From NCBI RefSeq assembly GCF_042477335.2, contig NC_091255.1, positions 32,404,501 to 32,468,500 of the forward strand: DNA of 64,000 bases. The letters run 5' to 3'. The notes under the pieces were generated by a model. The model was given only the letters and a program-made list of their open reading frames with translations. It was not told the DNA's origin and ran no database searches. A program made the position numbers and the translations under genes. Shown one piece after another: positions 45,030 through 56,308 of this stretch (position 1 is its first letter; each line of letters opens with the position of its first letter). Source of the DNA: Ovis canadensis. Taxonomy: Eukaryota; Chordata; Mammalia; Artiodactyla; Bovidae.

Positions 45030-45175
45030 TTCTTAATTATTTTATTAAAATTTTTTATTAAAGTAATTATATGATTTACAGTGTTGTGTTAATTTCAAGT
45101 GTACAGCAAAGTGAATCAGTTATACAGACACACACACACACACACACACATATATATCCACTCTCTTTTAGATTC
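45030..45175 (-). mobile_element. Reversed L1 3' tail with (CA)n
   Basis: 'tttacagtgttgtgttaatt' and 'gtgtacagcaaagtgaatca' followed by a CA run at about 45,127-45,150 and TATATA. Confidence 0.8.
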
Positions 45176-46084
45176 TTTTTTCACCTTTTTCCTCAGCCTC
45201 CTATTGTCTTCATAAAAGGGAGTCATGGAATTGAAGTTGTAGTCAGTGCCTTTTTGCTCTGAGCTTGGGGCAGTTCCTGACATATTTTAGGGTGTCTTTC
45301 TTCCTGTCCCACTGACTGCTTCGTCCCCAGTCCTTGCTGTTCCTCACTGACTGATTTTTCAGGACCGCATTAAAGAGAATCGCCACCCATTTTCTTCCTG
45401 GCAAAAACTTTGCACTAAATCTGCTGGGTCTTTTGACACCTTACAGCTTGTCCCTCAATCCAAGCCGATTGCTCCACCTCAGGCAATGACTCTTAAGTTC
45501 TTGATTTATGATGTCACCTGTTCTCCAGAGTGGTTTTCAATTTTTAAATTACTTTTTAAATTTGTTTATTTTGAAGTGGGATATTTGCAAAGGAGGGAAG
45601 TGAATATCATTTCTATTTTTCTCTATTACGTTGTTTTGTTAGAAAAAAAAGCTTTGATATGGGAACTGTCTTCACAAGAATAGCATTAAGGAGAAAAATA
45701 TAATGAAAAATTATGTCATTTTTAATTTCATAAAAGTAAAAGACCTCCTTCACCAAAACACCATAATATAACAACAAAATGCTGTTGTCAGAAAGGAAAA
45801 ATTCTTGCCATGAATGTGACATGCAGAGGCTTTAAATGCTAAAAAGAGAAAGATGTAGTTAAGTCAGTAATAAAATTACCACACCCCTCCCCCACTGGAA
45901 CAGACAGGAACATGCAGTTCATAAAAGAAGAAATTCCAAGTCATTAAACACATCAACAAACATTACTTATAAAAAGATGGGATGAACAGGCAGTTTTATA
46001 TCTGATGAAAGGAAATAATTAAGAACAGTGTTCTAGAAGGAAACTTGGCATTCCATGTCATAGGCTCTTAAATAGGGTATCCCT
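45176..46084. other. Unassigned DNA in block 1
   Basis: No gene or known repeat was recognised. Confidence 0.5.
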
Positions 46085-46302
46085 TTGAGCAGTCCTAGTA
46101 GTGGTAAAGAACCCACTTGCCAATGCAGGAGATACCAGAGATGTGGGTTCTATCCCTGGGTTGGGAAGAGCCCCTGGAGTAGGAAATGACAACCCGCTCC
46201 AGTATTCTTGCCTGGAAAATTCCATGGACAGAGGAGCCTGGCGGGCTGCAATCCATGGAGTTGCGGAGTCAGACATGGCTATGCGTGCACTGACACACAG
46301 TT
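46085..46302 (+). repeat. Bov-tA SINE
   Basis: 'gccaatgcaggagataccag', 'gggttctatccctgggttgg' and 'agcctggcgggctgcaatcc'. Confidence 0.92.
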
Positions 46303-46723
46303 TTACGGATTTATCTTGAAATATAATCAGATGGAAACATAGATATGTATGTGTAAGGTGTTTATTAGGACTTCGCTCTGAGAATGAAATCGTTTTCAGC
46401 AAGCCTTCAGTGATTCTGATTGTACAGTTTGGGAAACACTGACCTGAGTCTGTTTAAGAGTCAGCAGGTTCTCAACACTTGTGTGGTCAAATGGTCATAC
46501 AGACACAAACTTCAGTGCAGTGTGGCTGGATGGAGAATGGAGAATACAGGGAGAGTGTGAAAAAGGGCTCTACCCATGACGCTGTTCTCTCTTGCTCCCC
46601 AACTGTATGATCTTGAAGTGGGCATGCAACCTCCCTGAGCCTTCTCATTGAGCCAGTGAAGACTTCTTTGCCATTTTGAGAACTATATTCATCAGGGCAT
46701 GTGATGACACTTTGAAACCTCTA

Positions 46724-46892
46724 TGTGTGCGTGTGTGTTAGTCACTCAGTCATGTCCAACTCTTTGCGATCCCATGAACTGTAGCCATTCCCTTCTCCAA
46801 GGGATCCTCCCTGTTGTTCAGACCCAGGGATTGAATCTGGGCTTTCTGCATTGCAGGCAGATTCTTTACCGTCTGAGCCACCAGGAAAACCC
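46724..46892 (-). repeat. Bov-tA SINE
   Basis: 'tcactcagtcatgtccaact', 'acccagggattgaatctggg' and 'gtctgagccaccaggaaaac'; the middle is shortened. Confidence 0.9.
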
Positions 46893-46900
46893 TTGCAACC

Positions 46901-47087
46901 TGTGCATGCGTGCTAAGTCACTTCAGTTGTGTCCAACTCTTTGTGACCCTGTGAACTGTAGTCTGCCCGGGCCTTCTGTCCGTGGGATTCTCCAGGCAAG
47001 AATACCGGATTGGGTTGCCATGCCTCCTCCAGGGGATCTTCCCAACCCAGGGATGGAACCCCCGTCTCTTACATCTCCTGCATTAGG
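46901..47087 (-). repeat. Bov-tA SINE
   Basis: 'cttcagttgtgtccaactct', 'ctccaggggatcttcccaac' and 'acatctcctgcattagg'. Confidence 0.9.
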
Positions 47088-47107
47088 TTACACATTGGAG
47101 GGATGAT

Positions 47108-47406
47108 CATTTTTCTTTTACAGGTACACACCACTTTATTTTTTAATTTATGAGTCTTCATTGCTGTATGTGGACTTTCTCTAGTTGGGCTACTTGCTAG
47201 TTGCTGTGTGTGGACTCTGGGCTTCAGCAGTTGTGGTGCACAGCCTCGGTAGTTACAGCTTGAGGATTCTAGAGCACAGGCTCAGTAGTTGCAGTCTACC
47301 GGCCTAGCTGCCTCTTGGCATGTAGAATCTTCCCGGACCAGGGATCGAACCCGTGTCCCCTGTGTTGGCAGGCGGATCCTTAACCACTGGACCACCAGGG
47401 AGGCCC
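47108..47406 (-). repeat. CHR-type SINE
   Basis: 'ctggaccaccagggaggccc', 'gggatcgaacccgtgtcccc' and the 'gcttcagcagttgtggtgca' part. The target duplication TGGAGGGATGAT occurs at 47096-47107 and 47407-47418. Confidence 0.9.
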
Positions 47407-47418
47407 TGGAGGGATGAT

Positions 47419-48347
47419 TACATCGCCTTTAAATATGAAGTGGTTAGATTATATGAACACTTTCAAGTACGTGAGTATGTTTGTGTGAGAGAGAACGTGG
47501 AGAAGAGAGATACAATAAGAAAGGGAGAAAAGAGAGCGTAAGCCAGAAATGACCAGGTCTTACCCATGGCTCTATGCTGGTTTCAGAGTTCCCTGGTGCT
47601 GCCACCTACACTTTCATCTTATGTAGGATGCAGTTTCAGTCAGGACGGATATAAAGGACCTAAGACATTGCTTTCTGAATAGGACTTGATGACTCTTCCT
47701 TTTGCCTAAAGGTGAGAAGCAGGGCAGTTGTTGTCTGGATAATCAGCCCATGCAAATGAGGAGAAAACAGGTAAGCAGTTCATGCCTTGATGAGGATGGG
47801 GAACCCAAGAACTGATGGTTGGATCCTTAGTTTATAAGTGAAGAGGCTGAACTGAGACCACATCAGACTGATTTATCAGCTTTGGTGAGGCCTTGGGGAG
47901 GTAGTCCCAAGATAGCTTGTTGAGATGAACCTGGATAATTGCTTCAATGTTAATATCTATAAGCAGAGATCTTGGGAAATGAATCTTATTTACAAAGAGT
48001 AAACCAATTCCACCTTGGGCAGAAATCTTAAAAGTTTTCTAGGATTGGATTAAGCCAGGAATAAAGAAGTCTTCACATAGAGTGCAGCCTGGCTTTGAAT
48101 CATCAGAGGTTCAGAAAGTCTCAAGGACTATATTTGGATTAAGATGATCCAAGATTTCTAGTGACTCCCAAGTACTGCATTAAATAAATTTTAAAAAGTT
48201 GTATTTGGAGGAAAATGACATCACCTTAGACCTCAAATATTTCTCTTCTTCACGTTTTCAATCATAACATCAAGCACAAAACCAAAGATAAGCAGACACA
48301 CAAAGAAATAAGATTTCTAAAGCAAGCACTAACAGCTGAAAGGCATA
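47419..48347. other. Block 1 sequence paired with 57,960-58,880
   Basis: Aligns with block 2 and holds no recognised gene or repeat. Confidence 0.6.
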
Positions 48348-48499
48348 CAGAGGCTCCTCTGTCCATGGAATTCTCCAGACAGGAATACTGGAGTGGGTAG
48401 CCATTCCCTTTTCCAAGGAATCTTCCTGACTCAAGGACTGAATCTGGGTCTGCAGCATTGCAGGTGGATTCTTTACCATCTGAGTCACCAGGGAAGCCC
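48348..48499 (-). repeat. Bov-tA SINE, truncated
   Basis: 'gaggctcctctgtccatgg' to 'gagtcaccagggaagcccac'. It sits at the same place as the Bov-tA at 58,881 in block 2, so the insertion appears to predate the duplication. Confidence 0.88.
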
Positions 48500-48737
48500 A
48501 CAGAGACTCTAGATAATATAGTAGTCAGACACAGAATGAGAAGCAATGATGTTTATGATGTTTTAGCATATAGAACCAAGAATGGAAAATTAGGCAGGAC
48601 TTTTTACAGACTGGACCAACATGAATAACCAGCAGTCAGATCACACACACATTACCAGCCCTGCAGGAATCCTGTCGTGTCCTCTGTTGGTCGCTGTTCC
48701 TACAGGGGCAATCACTTCCTTGATTCCTAAAAGGATG

Positions 48738-49105
48738 AGTTAGTTTTACCCATTTTTGCACCTATTTAAATGAGTGCACCATTTTTACTTTCTTGTCTAC
48801 AAGAAAGTTCATCCACTTTGCGGTATGTGGTGGCAGACTTTTCATTTTCATTGCTGTATAGAGTTCTATTGTGTGAATAAAGCCATTAAAAAATCTGTTC
48901 TACCATTGATGGGGATTTGTGGTTTCCAATTTTGGCTGTTGTGAATAGTGAAGGTGCATATTCCTCTTGGGCATCCCTATGGAGGAGTGGGATTTGTGGA
49001 TGATACTGTAGGTGTTTGTTTAGAAGATAGAGCTAAACAGGTTTCCATCACACTTGTAATGATTACCCTCCTAGTAGCAATGGATTCCTCCTGTTCCACA
49101 TTAAA
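48738..49105 (-). mobile_element. L1M-type 3' UTR remnant
   Basis: 'tcattgctgtatagagttct' and 'ttggctgttgtgaatagtga' are reverse L1M tail phrases, shared with 60,940-61,300. Confidence 0.75.
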
Positions 49106-49205
49106 ATTTTTTATTTATTAATTAATTTTTAAATTGGAATACAATTGCTTTACAATGTTGTATTAGTTTCTGCTGGAGAGCAGAGTGACTCAGCTATATG
49201 TATAC
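49105..49205 (-). mobile_element. Reversed ruminant L1 3' tail
   Basis: 'tttacaatgttgtattagtt' and 'gagagcagagtgactcagct', interrupted on the right by a Bov-tA. Confidence 0.75.
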
Positions 49206-49335
49206 GTATCTGGGTAGCTGCTAAGTTGTGTCCGACTCTTTGCAACCCCATGGACTGTATAACCTGCCAGGCTTCCCTGTCTATGGGATTCTCCAGGCAA
49301 GAATACTGGAGTGGGTTGCCATTTCCTCCTCCAGT
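49206..49335 (-). repeat. Bov-tA/BovA fragment
   Basis: 'gctaagttgtgtccgactct', 'ccaggcttccctgtctatgg' and 'ggagtgggttgccatttcct'. Confidence 0.85.
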
Positions 49336-49369
49336 GTATACGGATAGCCCTTCTTTTTTGGATTTTGTT

Positions 49370-49975
49370 CCCCTTTAGGAACTTTCAGTCTCACTGTCCT
49401 CACCCCAATCTCTGGAAAAGGGTGAGGGGCTGGAGGTTGAATCAATAACCACTGGCTGGTGATTTAATGAGTCATGCCTATGTAATAAAGTCTGTATAAA
49501 TACTGCAAAGGACAGGGTTCAGCCAGCTTCTGGGTTGGCGACACATGGAGGTTTAGGTAGAGTGCTGCACCCAGAGATGGTATAGAAGCTCCATGCCCCT
49601 TCCCACATACCTTGCCCTGTGAGCCTCTTCCACCTGACTGTTTCTGAGTTGTGAATTTTTATAATAAATTGGTAGTCTGGTAAGTGAAATGTTTTCTCTG
49701 AGTTCTGTAAGCATCTCTAGCAAATTAATTGAGCCCAAAGAAGGGGTCTTAGGAACCTCCTGTCTATAGCTGGTCAGAAGCACAGGTGACAACCTGGACT
49801 TGAGATTGTCATCTGAAGTGGTGGGATGGGAGTGGGGAGGTGAGCCCTTAACTTGTGGAATCTGATGACATCTCTGGGTAGATACTGTTTTAATTGAGGA
49901 ACTGTAGGACCCCTATCTGGTGTCAGAGAATTGCTTAGTGGTATGGACAGAACACACACACACATTAGAATTGGC
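49370..49975 (+). mobile_element. Probable solo LTR (unclassified)
   Basis: TATAAA at 49,495 and AATAAA at 49,663, with 'gcatctctagcaaattaatt', 'tagctggtcagaagcacagg' and 'gacaacctggacttgagatt', phrases I associate with a widespread mammalian LTR-like repeat that I cannot name. No viral gene is present. It lies just before the second OR block. Confidence 0.6.
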
Positions 49976-50605
49976 ATCTGAATCATAGAACCTAAACAGA
50001 GATTGGATCTCACAATGACCTCCTCCCTTTCTGCTCCCTCCACCAACACTCCTGTTTGTGAGCATGTGTCGAAATGTTTGAGAGTTTTGTTTTGAGGTAA
50101 TGAAGAAGAGATGCAAGGTGAAGAGCCGCAGAAATAAGGGGCAGGATGGGCTTGCTGAGGACAAAGTCTGATTTCTCTCAGAAGAAAAAAAAATGCAGGA
50201 AAAAGGCAAGTGATGCAGTATGGCTTTGGAGTCCAAGGGATAAAAATCAGCCCAGAGCAAAACACAGAAATCTCTTTCTATTTCTGCCTGAATACCAGGG
50301 GCTGTGTCCAGAGGGACTGTGGGTCAGAACTGAAGCAGTGGGAGCTGTGTCTGACAGAGAGAGCATCAGGAAGGGGGCGGCCCCACTCAGGGTACCTACA
50401 GTGTATTGTCAGATGTATTCTATAAATGGCTTGAAGGCAGCAGGCTCCTTAAAGAAGTTCAGAGTTCAGAAGAACATGAGTGAATGCATGTTAGTGAACA
50501 TGTGAGATCCACTAAGCCATAACTGGGTGTATCTGGATAAGGCTGGGAATGTAATCCTAGGTTAGCGCAAGCTGAAGGATTTGATCCTGCAAACTTCTAC
50601 TATTG

Positions 50606-50770
50606 TTGTGTGTGTGTGTGTGTTAGTCACTCAGTTATGTCTGACTCTTTGCAACCTCATGGCCTGTAGCCCACCAGACTCCTCTGTCCCTGGAAGTTTT
50701 CAGGCAAGAATACTGGCGTAGGTTACCATTTTCAACGTCAGGGGAATCTTCCCAGGGATCGAACCTGCAT
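50606..50770 (-). repeat. Bov-tA SINE with (TG)n
   Basis: Starts with a TG run, then 'tcactcagttatgtctgact' and ends 'gggatcgaacctgcat'. Confidence 0.88.
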
Positions 50771-50985
50771 TTTTTGTTAGTGGTACTTTATTTATTGTCA
50801 AAGCTGGTCAGGTTTGGTGGACATTGGGTTATACTTTGTCTATTTTTTCATCATAGACATATGAGATTATATTGAGCTAAATTGTATTGAGCTAAATCCA
50901 CATAGGATAATGCCTTGGACATGGTGAAGGAAATTCCTAATCTCCACTGTAATGCCCTTGAGGATAATGCAAATTTATCCTCAAG

Positions 50986-51921
50986 TCAACCTCTGAAAGA
51001 TTTTCCTAAGAAGAATCTTCCCAGAGCTCCGTGTATGTCCTTGTTCCTCAGGCTGTAGATGAAAGGGTTCATCATGGGGGTCACCACAGCATACATCACT
51101 GTGGCTACTGAGTCCTTCATGGAGTAGGTGTCGAGAGGCTTCAGATATACCATACAAAGGGTCCCATAGAAGAGGGAAACCACAGCCAAATGGGAGGCAC
51201 AGGTGGAGAAGGCTTTGTACTTGCTAGAGGCTGAGGGTATTTGGAGGATGGCTCTGACAATCCAGACATAGGACATGACCATGAACCCAAAGGGGGTGAG
51301 GAAGATAAAGGATCCTGTGGCAATCAGCACTGTGTGATTGATCTGGGTGTTGGAACATGCAAGTCTCAATAAGACATACATCTCACAAAAGATATAGTGA
51401 ACCTTCCGGGACCCACAGAAGGTCACGTTGGTCATGAGGAGGGTGTGAATGAGGCCGTAGAGGACAGAGAGTGCCCAGCACAGGACAAGGAGTGAAATAC
51501 AGAGCCTGGGGCTCATGGCCGTGGTGTAGTGGAGTGGGCGGCAGATGGCCACATAGCGGTCGTATGCCATCGTGGCCAGGATGAGGTTGTCCAGAGCCAC
51601 CAAGGAGACCAGGAAGTAGAGCTGGGTCAGACACCCTGCATATGAGATGGCTTTGTTCTGGGACTGAAGGTTCACCAGCATCTTGGGGATTGTGTTGGTG
51701 ACGAAGAAGAGGTCAGTGAAGGAGAGATTGGCCAGGAAGAAGTACATGGGAGTGTGCAGGCGGGAGTCAGAGCCAATGGCCAGGATGATGAGCACATTTC
51801 CCACCACTGTGACCAGGTACATGGACAGAAACATCCAAAACAGGACCCTCTGGTGCTCAGGACTCTCCGACAGCCCAAGGAGCAGGAACTCAGAGACTGT
51901 ACTATGGTTGCTTCCATCCAT
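50986..51921 (-). CDS. Olfactory receptor, OR1D type (copy 2)
   Basis: An intronless class II odorant receptor of 311 codons, starting [10 protein letters not shown] with an N-glycosylation site (NHS, 5-7). All family hallmarks are canonical: GN at 41-42, [13 protein letters not shown] at 55-67, [10 protein letters not shown] at 118-127, [10 protein letters not shown] at 236-245, and [14 protein letters not shown] at 282-295. The extracellular Cys set (97, 169, 179, 189) is present. It closely resembles my memory of human OR1D2/OR1D5, so OR1D is likely; orthology to one human gene is not claimed. No premature stop or frameshift. It shares 248 of 310 residues with copy 1 by my count. It is expected at the cilia of olfactory neurons and couples to Golf. 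Confidence 0.9.
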   Translation of the reverse strand: MDGSNHSTVSEFLLLGLSESPEHQRVLFWMFLSMYLVTVVGNVLIILAIGSDSRLHTPMYFFLANLSFTDLFFVTNTIPKMLVNLQSQNKAISYAGCLTQLYFLVSLVALDNLILATMAYDRYVAICRPLHYTTAMSPRLCISLLVLCWALSVLYGLIHTLLMTNVTFCGSRKVHYIFCEMYVLLRLACSNTQINHTVLIATGSFIFLTPFGFMVMSYVWIVRAILQIPSASSKYKAFSTCASHLAVVSLFYGTLCMVYLKPLDTYSMKDSVATVMYAVVTPMMNPFIYSLRNKDIHGALGRFFLGKSFRG

Positions 51922-52720
51922 TTCCCCAACTTACTGCAACACAACACAGATGTTTACTATATGCCCTCAATTGAATAAAAGCATTAAAATAAGCAAAATC
52001 AATTGTTTTCCTAACATGAACAGTATCTTAAGCTAAATTTTACACATTTTTTTGGGTATCAGAGACAGTGTAACAAACACAAAAACAAGACATGGAAAAT
52101 CTTCATGCAATTTAGTCATTCTGGCAAGTTCTAGCCTGGCATACTCAATATAATAGGAATAATGCCTACGTCTTATTTTAAACCACATCTTGTTACAACT
52201 CTCTTGATGTCCTTAAAGATCGGTATGTTATGATATTCTGTAGATTTAATGATATTTAAAACAAGTGTCTTCAGTAAAAAAAGAAAACTGATGTTACACA
52301 ACTGGAAAAAGGTAAAAATATTAGAAAGGAAATGTAAAAATTACCATTATTTGCTGATAAGATGATATATTCAGGAAATCTAAAATGATCAACTGAAATG
52401 CTACTAGAAATAAAAAGATTTTGAAACACTTGAAATTAAGTCTGGGCTCTGACACTTTCTAACTCAGAAACGTCAGGCAAGTTACCTGGCTTTTTAAGAT
52501 CCCATTTCTTCATGTGAAAAATGGGTTAAGGTGAGAATAAAATGAATAAAGTTCTTAACATAGATAGCTGGCCTGCAGTGAATGCTCAAGAAATATTCCT
52601 TACTATTGTTGTACAATAACAATACTCATGAATAAAAAAGATTAAAATATAATGTGAAATAATCCCATCCGCATCAACAACTGAAAAAAACCTGTGTGTT
52701 AAAATGTTAGCAAGAATCAG
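51922..52720. other. 5' flank of OR copy 2
   Basis: Aligns with the flank of copy 1 to about 52,440. From 52,438 to 52,610 it carries an MIR. Confidence 0.6.
52438..52610 (+). repeat. MIR SINE
   Basis: 'aagtctgggctctgacactt', 'caggcaagttacctggcttt' and 'tcttcatgtgaaaaatggg'. Confidence 0.7.
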
Positions 52721-53021
52721 GGCTTCCTTAGTGACTCAGTGGTAAAGGATCCGCCTACCAATGCAGGAGACACGGGTTTGATCCCTGACCCGGGAAGATC
52801 TCACACGCCACTGAGCAGCTCAGCCCGTGCATCGCAACTAGAGCCAGCACTCGAGTCTGAGAACCGCAACTACTGAAGCCTGCAAAGCTGGAGCCGGTGC
52901 TCCGCAGCAAGAGAAGCCCCCGCAATGAGAAGTCTGCACACTGCAGCTAGACTAGCCCCCACTCACCTCAACTCGAGGAAAGCCTGTGTAGCAACGAAGA
53001 CCCTTCACTGCCCCCCCCCCC
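52721..53021 (+). repeat. CHR-type SINE
   Basis: 'gggcttccttagtgactcag', 'ggagacacgggtttgatccc' and 'gcagctagactagcccccac'. The target duplication is 19 bp with one mismatch, 52702-52720 and 53022-53040. Confidence 0.92.
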
Positions 53022-53477
53022 AAATGTTAGCAAGGATCAGTCAAGTTCTTTAAATCCTCCAAAGAAGCATATGATAAAAATTCAATAAATGGATAAGCAT
53101 ATTAAGAGTCCAAAGATACATATTCTACTGAATTAATGTCAATTTTAACTCATTTGAAGTCAAAATTCTAACAGGTTTTCTGAGAAAGAAAATTCTCATC
53201 TAACTTTAATATAAAAATAAGTGTGAGAATAAGGAAAATGCTGGAAAAGAGAATAATAAGGAGATTCTTCCTCTGCCAAATATGAAAGATTTTGAAATAG
53301 TGTGATACTGGTGGAATAAACAGGTTGATAGAATTGGACAGAAACTCAAATGCAGGCCAAATAACATGGAGGGTTTAGTTAATTATTACGGGAGCACTTT
53401 TACCAGGAGATATGTTTTGTATTAGTTAGTAAATGGCATTGAGACAACTGTGTATTTAGGGGGAAATGTGAGAGCAA

Positions 53478-53692
53478 TGGACTTCCCAGGTGGCGCAGTG
53501 GTAAAGAATCTGCCTGTCAGTGCAGCAGATGCAAGTAATGTGGGTTTGATCCCTGGATTGGGAAGATACCCTGGAGAAGGAAATGGCAACCACTCCAGTA
53601 TTCTGGGAAATGGACAGTGGAGCCTGGTGGGCTACATTACAGTTCATGGGATTGCAAAAGGGCCGATCACAACTGAGTGAGCATACACACAT
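53478..53692 (+). repeat. Bov-tA SINE
   Basis: 'ggacttcccaggtggcgcag', 'gggtttgatccctggattgg' and 'gatcacaactgagtgagcat'. Confidence 0.92.
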
Positions 53693-54171
53693 GGGATCAA
53701 TGTTTTGCTTCTTACCGAATCCTTTCAGGCATACAAATAGGATGAAAATAGCATAATGTGTATTTTTTCCTTTTGAAAACTTAATATGTAAGAAATAAAA
53801 ATTTTTAAAATTCAAAAAATAAGAGTATGTAAATAAGATACATTGAATTATACTTTATGCCGATAGATAACAACTGTTTATATTTGATTATTTTTATTAT
53901 TTGAGATGTGAAGGGTGAAAAAATGTCAGTCTATGAAATGTTGAGAGCATTGCAGAAAGAGAGTTCTATGTGCAAAGGACCCAAGCTGTACTTTTGTTGT
54001 ATTTAAGGAATTAAATATAGTTTGGGCTGGCTGGAGAGCAGAGTGGTGAGATATGGGGCTGTACAGGTGAGCAGGGAGTCAGGTCATTCAGAGCCTTATT
54101 ACAAGTTTAAAAATTTATTCTAAGTGCAGTGAGGATCATTAAAATGTTTACGCACAGGAGGATGTATATAT
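53693..54171. other. Unassigned DNA in block 2
   Basis: No gene or known repeat was recognised. Confidence 0.5.
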
Positions 54172-54288
54172 TTGGTGATTCTTTTGGCTTGTGGGATCTT
54201 AGTTCCCTGACTAAGGATTGAACCCATGCCCATGCCCCCTGCATTGGGAGTGGGGACTCTTAACTGATGGCCCACCAGGGCAGTCCCT
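54172..54288 (-). repeat. CHR-type tRNA SINE
   Basis: 'cttgtgggatcttagttccc', 'taaggattgaacccatgccc' and 'cccaccagggcagtccct'. Confidence 0.8.
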
Positions 54289-55262
54289 CACAACTATTCT
54301 TTTATTTGTGTTTTGGTAACATTATTTTAATAATTATCCGTGTATTTTCATTTCTGATCAAATGATTTTTTAGCGCCTGTTACATTAATAGCTCTCATAC
54401 TGTTGAAACACTTCCAATCCTGGTATAAAATACTGAAATTGATTTCCAGTTGTTTAATTTAGACTGTTGTAGCCACATTCATAAATGAGGTTTATCTGTT
54501 ATTCTGTTATTTTTTTATATGCCATCCTTGTCTGATTTGGGTTTTTTTTTTATATGATTTGTTAGCGTTATCCTCCACCTTGAACTTATATTCACTTATT
54601 GTCTATTTCTGTTATTTGGAATTTGTTGAAATTTCTTCAATAATTTCAGATGTAAATTTTAAAAGAAGTCCCATGGAATTCATTTTCCCAAAATAGTTTC
54701 TAATACATTGCAGTCTATTGATTATAAACAAAAAATTCCAGTGTGAATGAGTCAAGCAATACAGAAAAATTTAAATCAAAAGAAAGTAAACATCATCCCA
54801 AATTCTGCCATGCAACTACTGTTAATATTTTTAGTGAGCATACTGTTTTTCTCTAATCATCTTTATTCAGTCAACAATGAGATGAAGAGCTTTCTCCAGT
54901 TCAAAATTGTAATTTATTACCTATCTTTCCTCCTGAAATAAACTATATTTCTACCTGCATAATTTTTTCTTTATTCTTAAAGTTAAAATTAACCAACTCT
55001 GTTTAGGAACTATATTGTATTCCACTATGGGAAGATAGATAACAACTATTCATATTTTGCTATTTTTAAAATTTGAAACATGAAGGATGTTTCTCCTTCA
55101 TTGATTTATCTGACTTGTAATGTCTTTTCCAATTTAAAAATTATGTCTCACTTCATTTAATGAGAACCTACTTAAAAAAAAAGAAAAGAACCTACTTTCA
55201 TTTTATTTTTTTCTGCTGCACTTCTTGGAATTTATCCTACATATTGGGTAATAATTAGCATT
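54289..55262. other. Block 2 AT-rich DNA
   Basis: 54,430-54,785 aligns with 42,370-42,720. The rest is unassigned. Confidence 0.6.
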
Positions 55263-55272
55263 TCATTTTGAG

Positions 55273-55627
55273 ATTTTTTTAAAATTTATTTTTTAATCGG
55301 AGGGAAATTACAATGTTGTGATGGTTTCTGCCATACAACAATGCAAATCAACCGTAATTATACACATGTCACCTCCCTCTTGAGCCTCCCTCCCCTCTCC
55401 CACCCCACCCCTCTAGATCATCACAGAGCCCCTGGCTGGGCTTTCTGTGTTATATAGTAACTTCTCACCAGCTATCTATAAAATGGTATTGATGAACCTA
55501 TTTTCAGGGAAGGAAAGGAGATGCAGATCTAGGGAATGAACTTGCAGACACAGTGGGGGAAGGAGAGAAAGTGGGCAAATGAAAAAATGAGACAAATGGA
55601 GAAAGTAGCATAGACATACATATACTG
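55273..55627 (-). mobile_element. 5'-inverted ruminant L1 insertion
   Basis: The left part (to about 55,480) is the reversed L1 3' end. The right part ('gggaaggaaaggagatgcag', 'cttgcagacacagtggggga') is the preceding L1 section in the opposite orientation. TCATTTTGAG flanks the whole at 55263-55272 and 55628-55637. Confidence 0.85.
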
Positions 55628-55764
55628 TCATTTTGAGCTGTTGAGTCAGAAGTTTATGTCTAAACCCCAAGTAACATGGACAACCTTTTTTTTTTTTTTT
55701 AAAGCAAACCACTACCCTATTTGCTCAGATAATGTGTTGTGACTATCTATCTATCCGTCTCTTT

Positions 55765-55945
55765 TATTTAGTCTGCACAACGATACTATTTGTTTTTACT
55801 ACCCCATTTCGTGGATGAGGCGACTGAGACTTAGAAGGTTAATGAATTTCCCAAATTCCTTCTACTAGTCAGTGACAGAGTTGGGATTTGAGTCCCATTC
55901 TGTGTCTCTGGAGTCCACACCCTAGCCACTCTACCACACATTAAA
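55765..55945 (-). repeat. MIR SINE
   Basis: 'tggatgaggcgactgagact', 'gttgggatttgagtcccatt' and 'cctagccactctaccacac'. Confidence 0.8.
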
Positions 55946-55968
55946 CAAGAGTAAAGATGCCTACCTCA

Positions 55969-56296
55969 GACTTTCCTGGTGGTCCAGTGGTTAGGAATCT
56001 GCCTGTCAGTGCAGGGGACACAGGTTCGATCCCTAATCCAGGAAGATCCCACATGCCGGGGAGCTACTAAGCCCGTGTGCCACAGCTACTGAGCCAGCAC
56101 TCTGGAGCCCTTGAGGCACAGCTGCTGAGCTCACATACTGCAACTGCCGAAGCCTGTGTGCCTAGAGCCTGTGCTCTGCAACGAGAGCCCCAGCGATGAC
56201 AAGCCTGCACACGGCATCTAGAGAGTACCCCCTGCCTGCCTCGACTAGAGAAAGCCCACGCGCAGCAACGAACGCGCAGAACAGCCCAAACAAAAA
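55969..56296 (+). repeat. CHR-type SINE
   Basis: 'ctttcctggtggtccagtgg', 'gggacacaggttcgatccct' and an A-rich tail. The target duplication is ATGCCTACCTCA at 55957-55968 and 56297-56308, one mismatch. Confidence 0.92.
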
Positions 56297-56308
56297 ATGC
56301 CTGCCTCA

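Larger units (their letters stand above)
39560..49105. repeat. OR duplication block 1
   Basis: Aligns in segments with 50,390-61,300 in the same order: flanks of the OR genes, 41,290-41,800 with 51,960-52,440, 42,370-42,720 with 54,430-54,785, 47,420-48,640 with 57,960-59,240, and 48,640-49,080 with 59,220-59,300 plus 60,910-61,290. Insertions differ. The outer edges are approximate. Confidence 0.85.

Noticed and set aside
46724-47106. tRNA-like sequences that could be read as tRNA genes
   Set aside because: They are the tRNA-derived heads of Bov-tA SINEs, with BovA bodies and substitutions in conserved stem positions.
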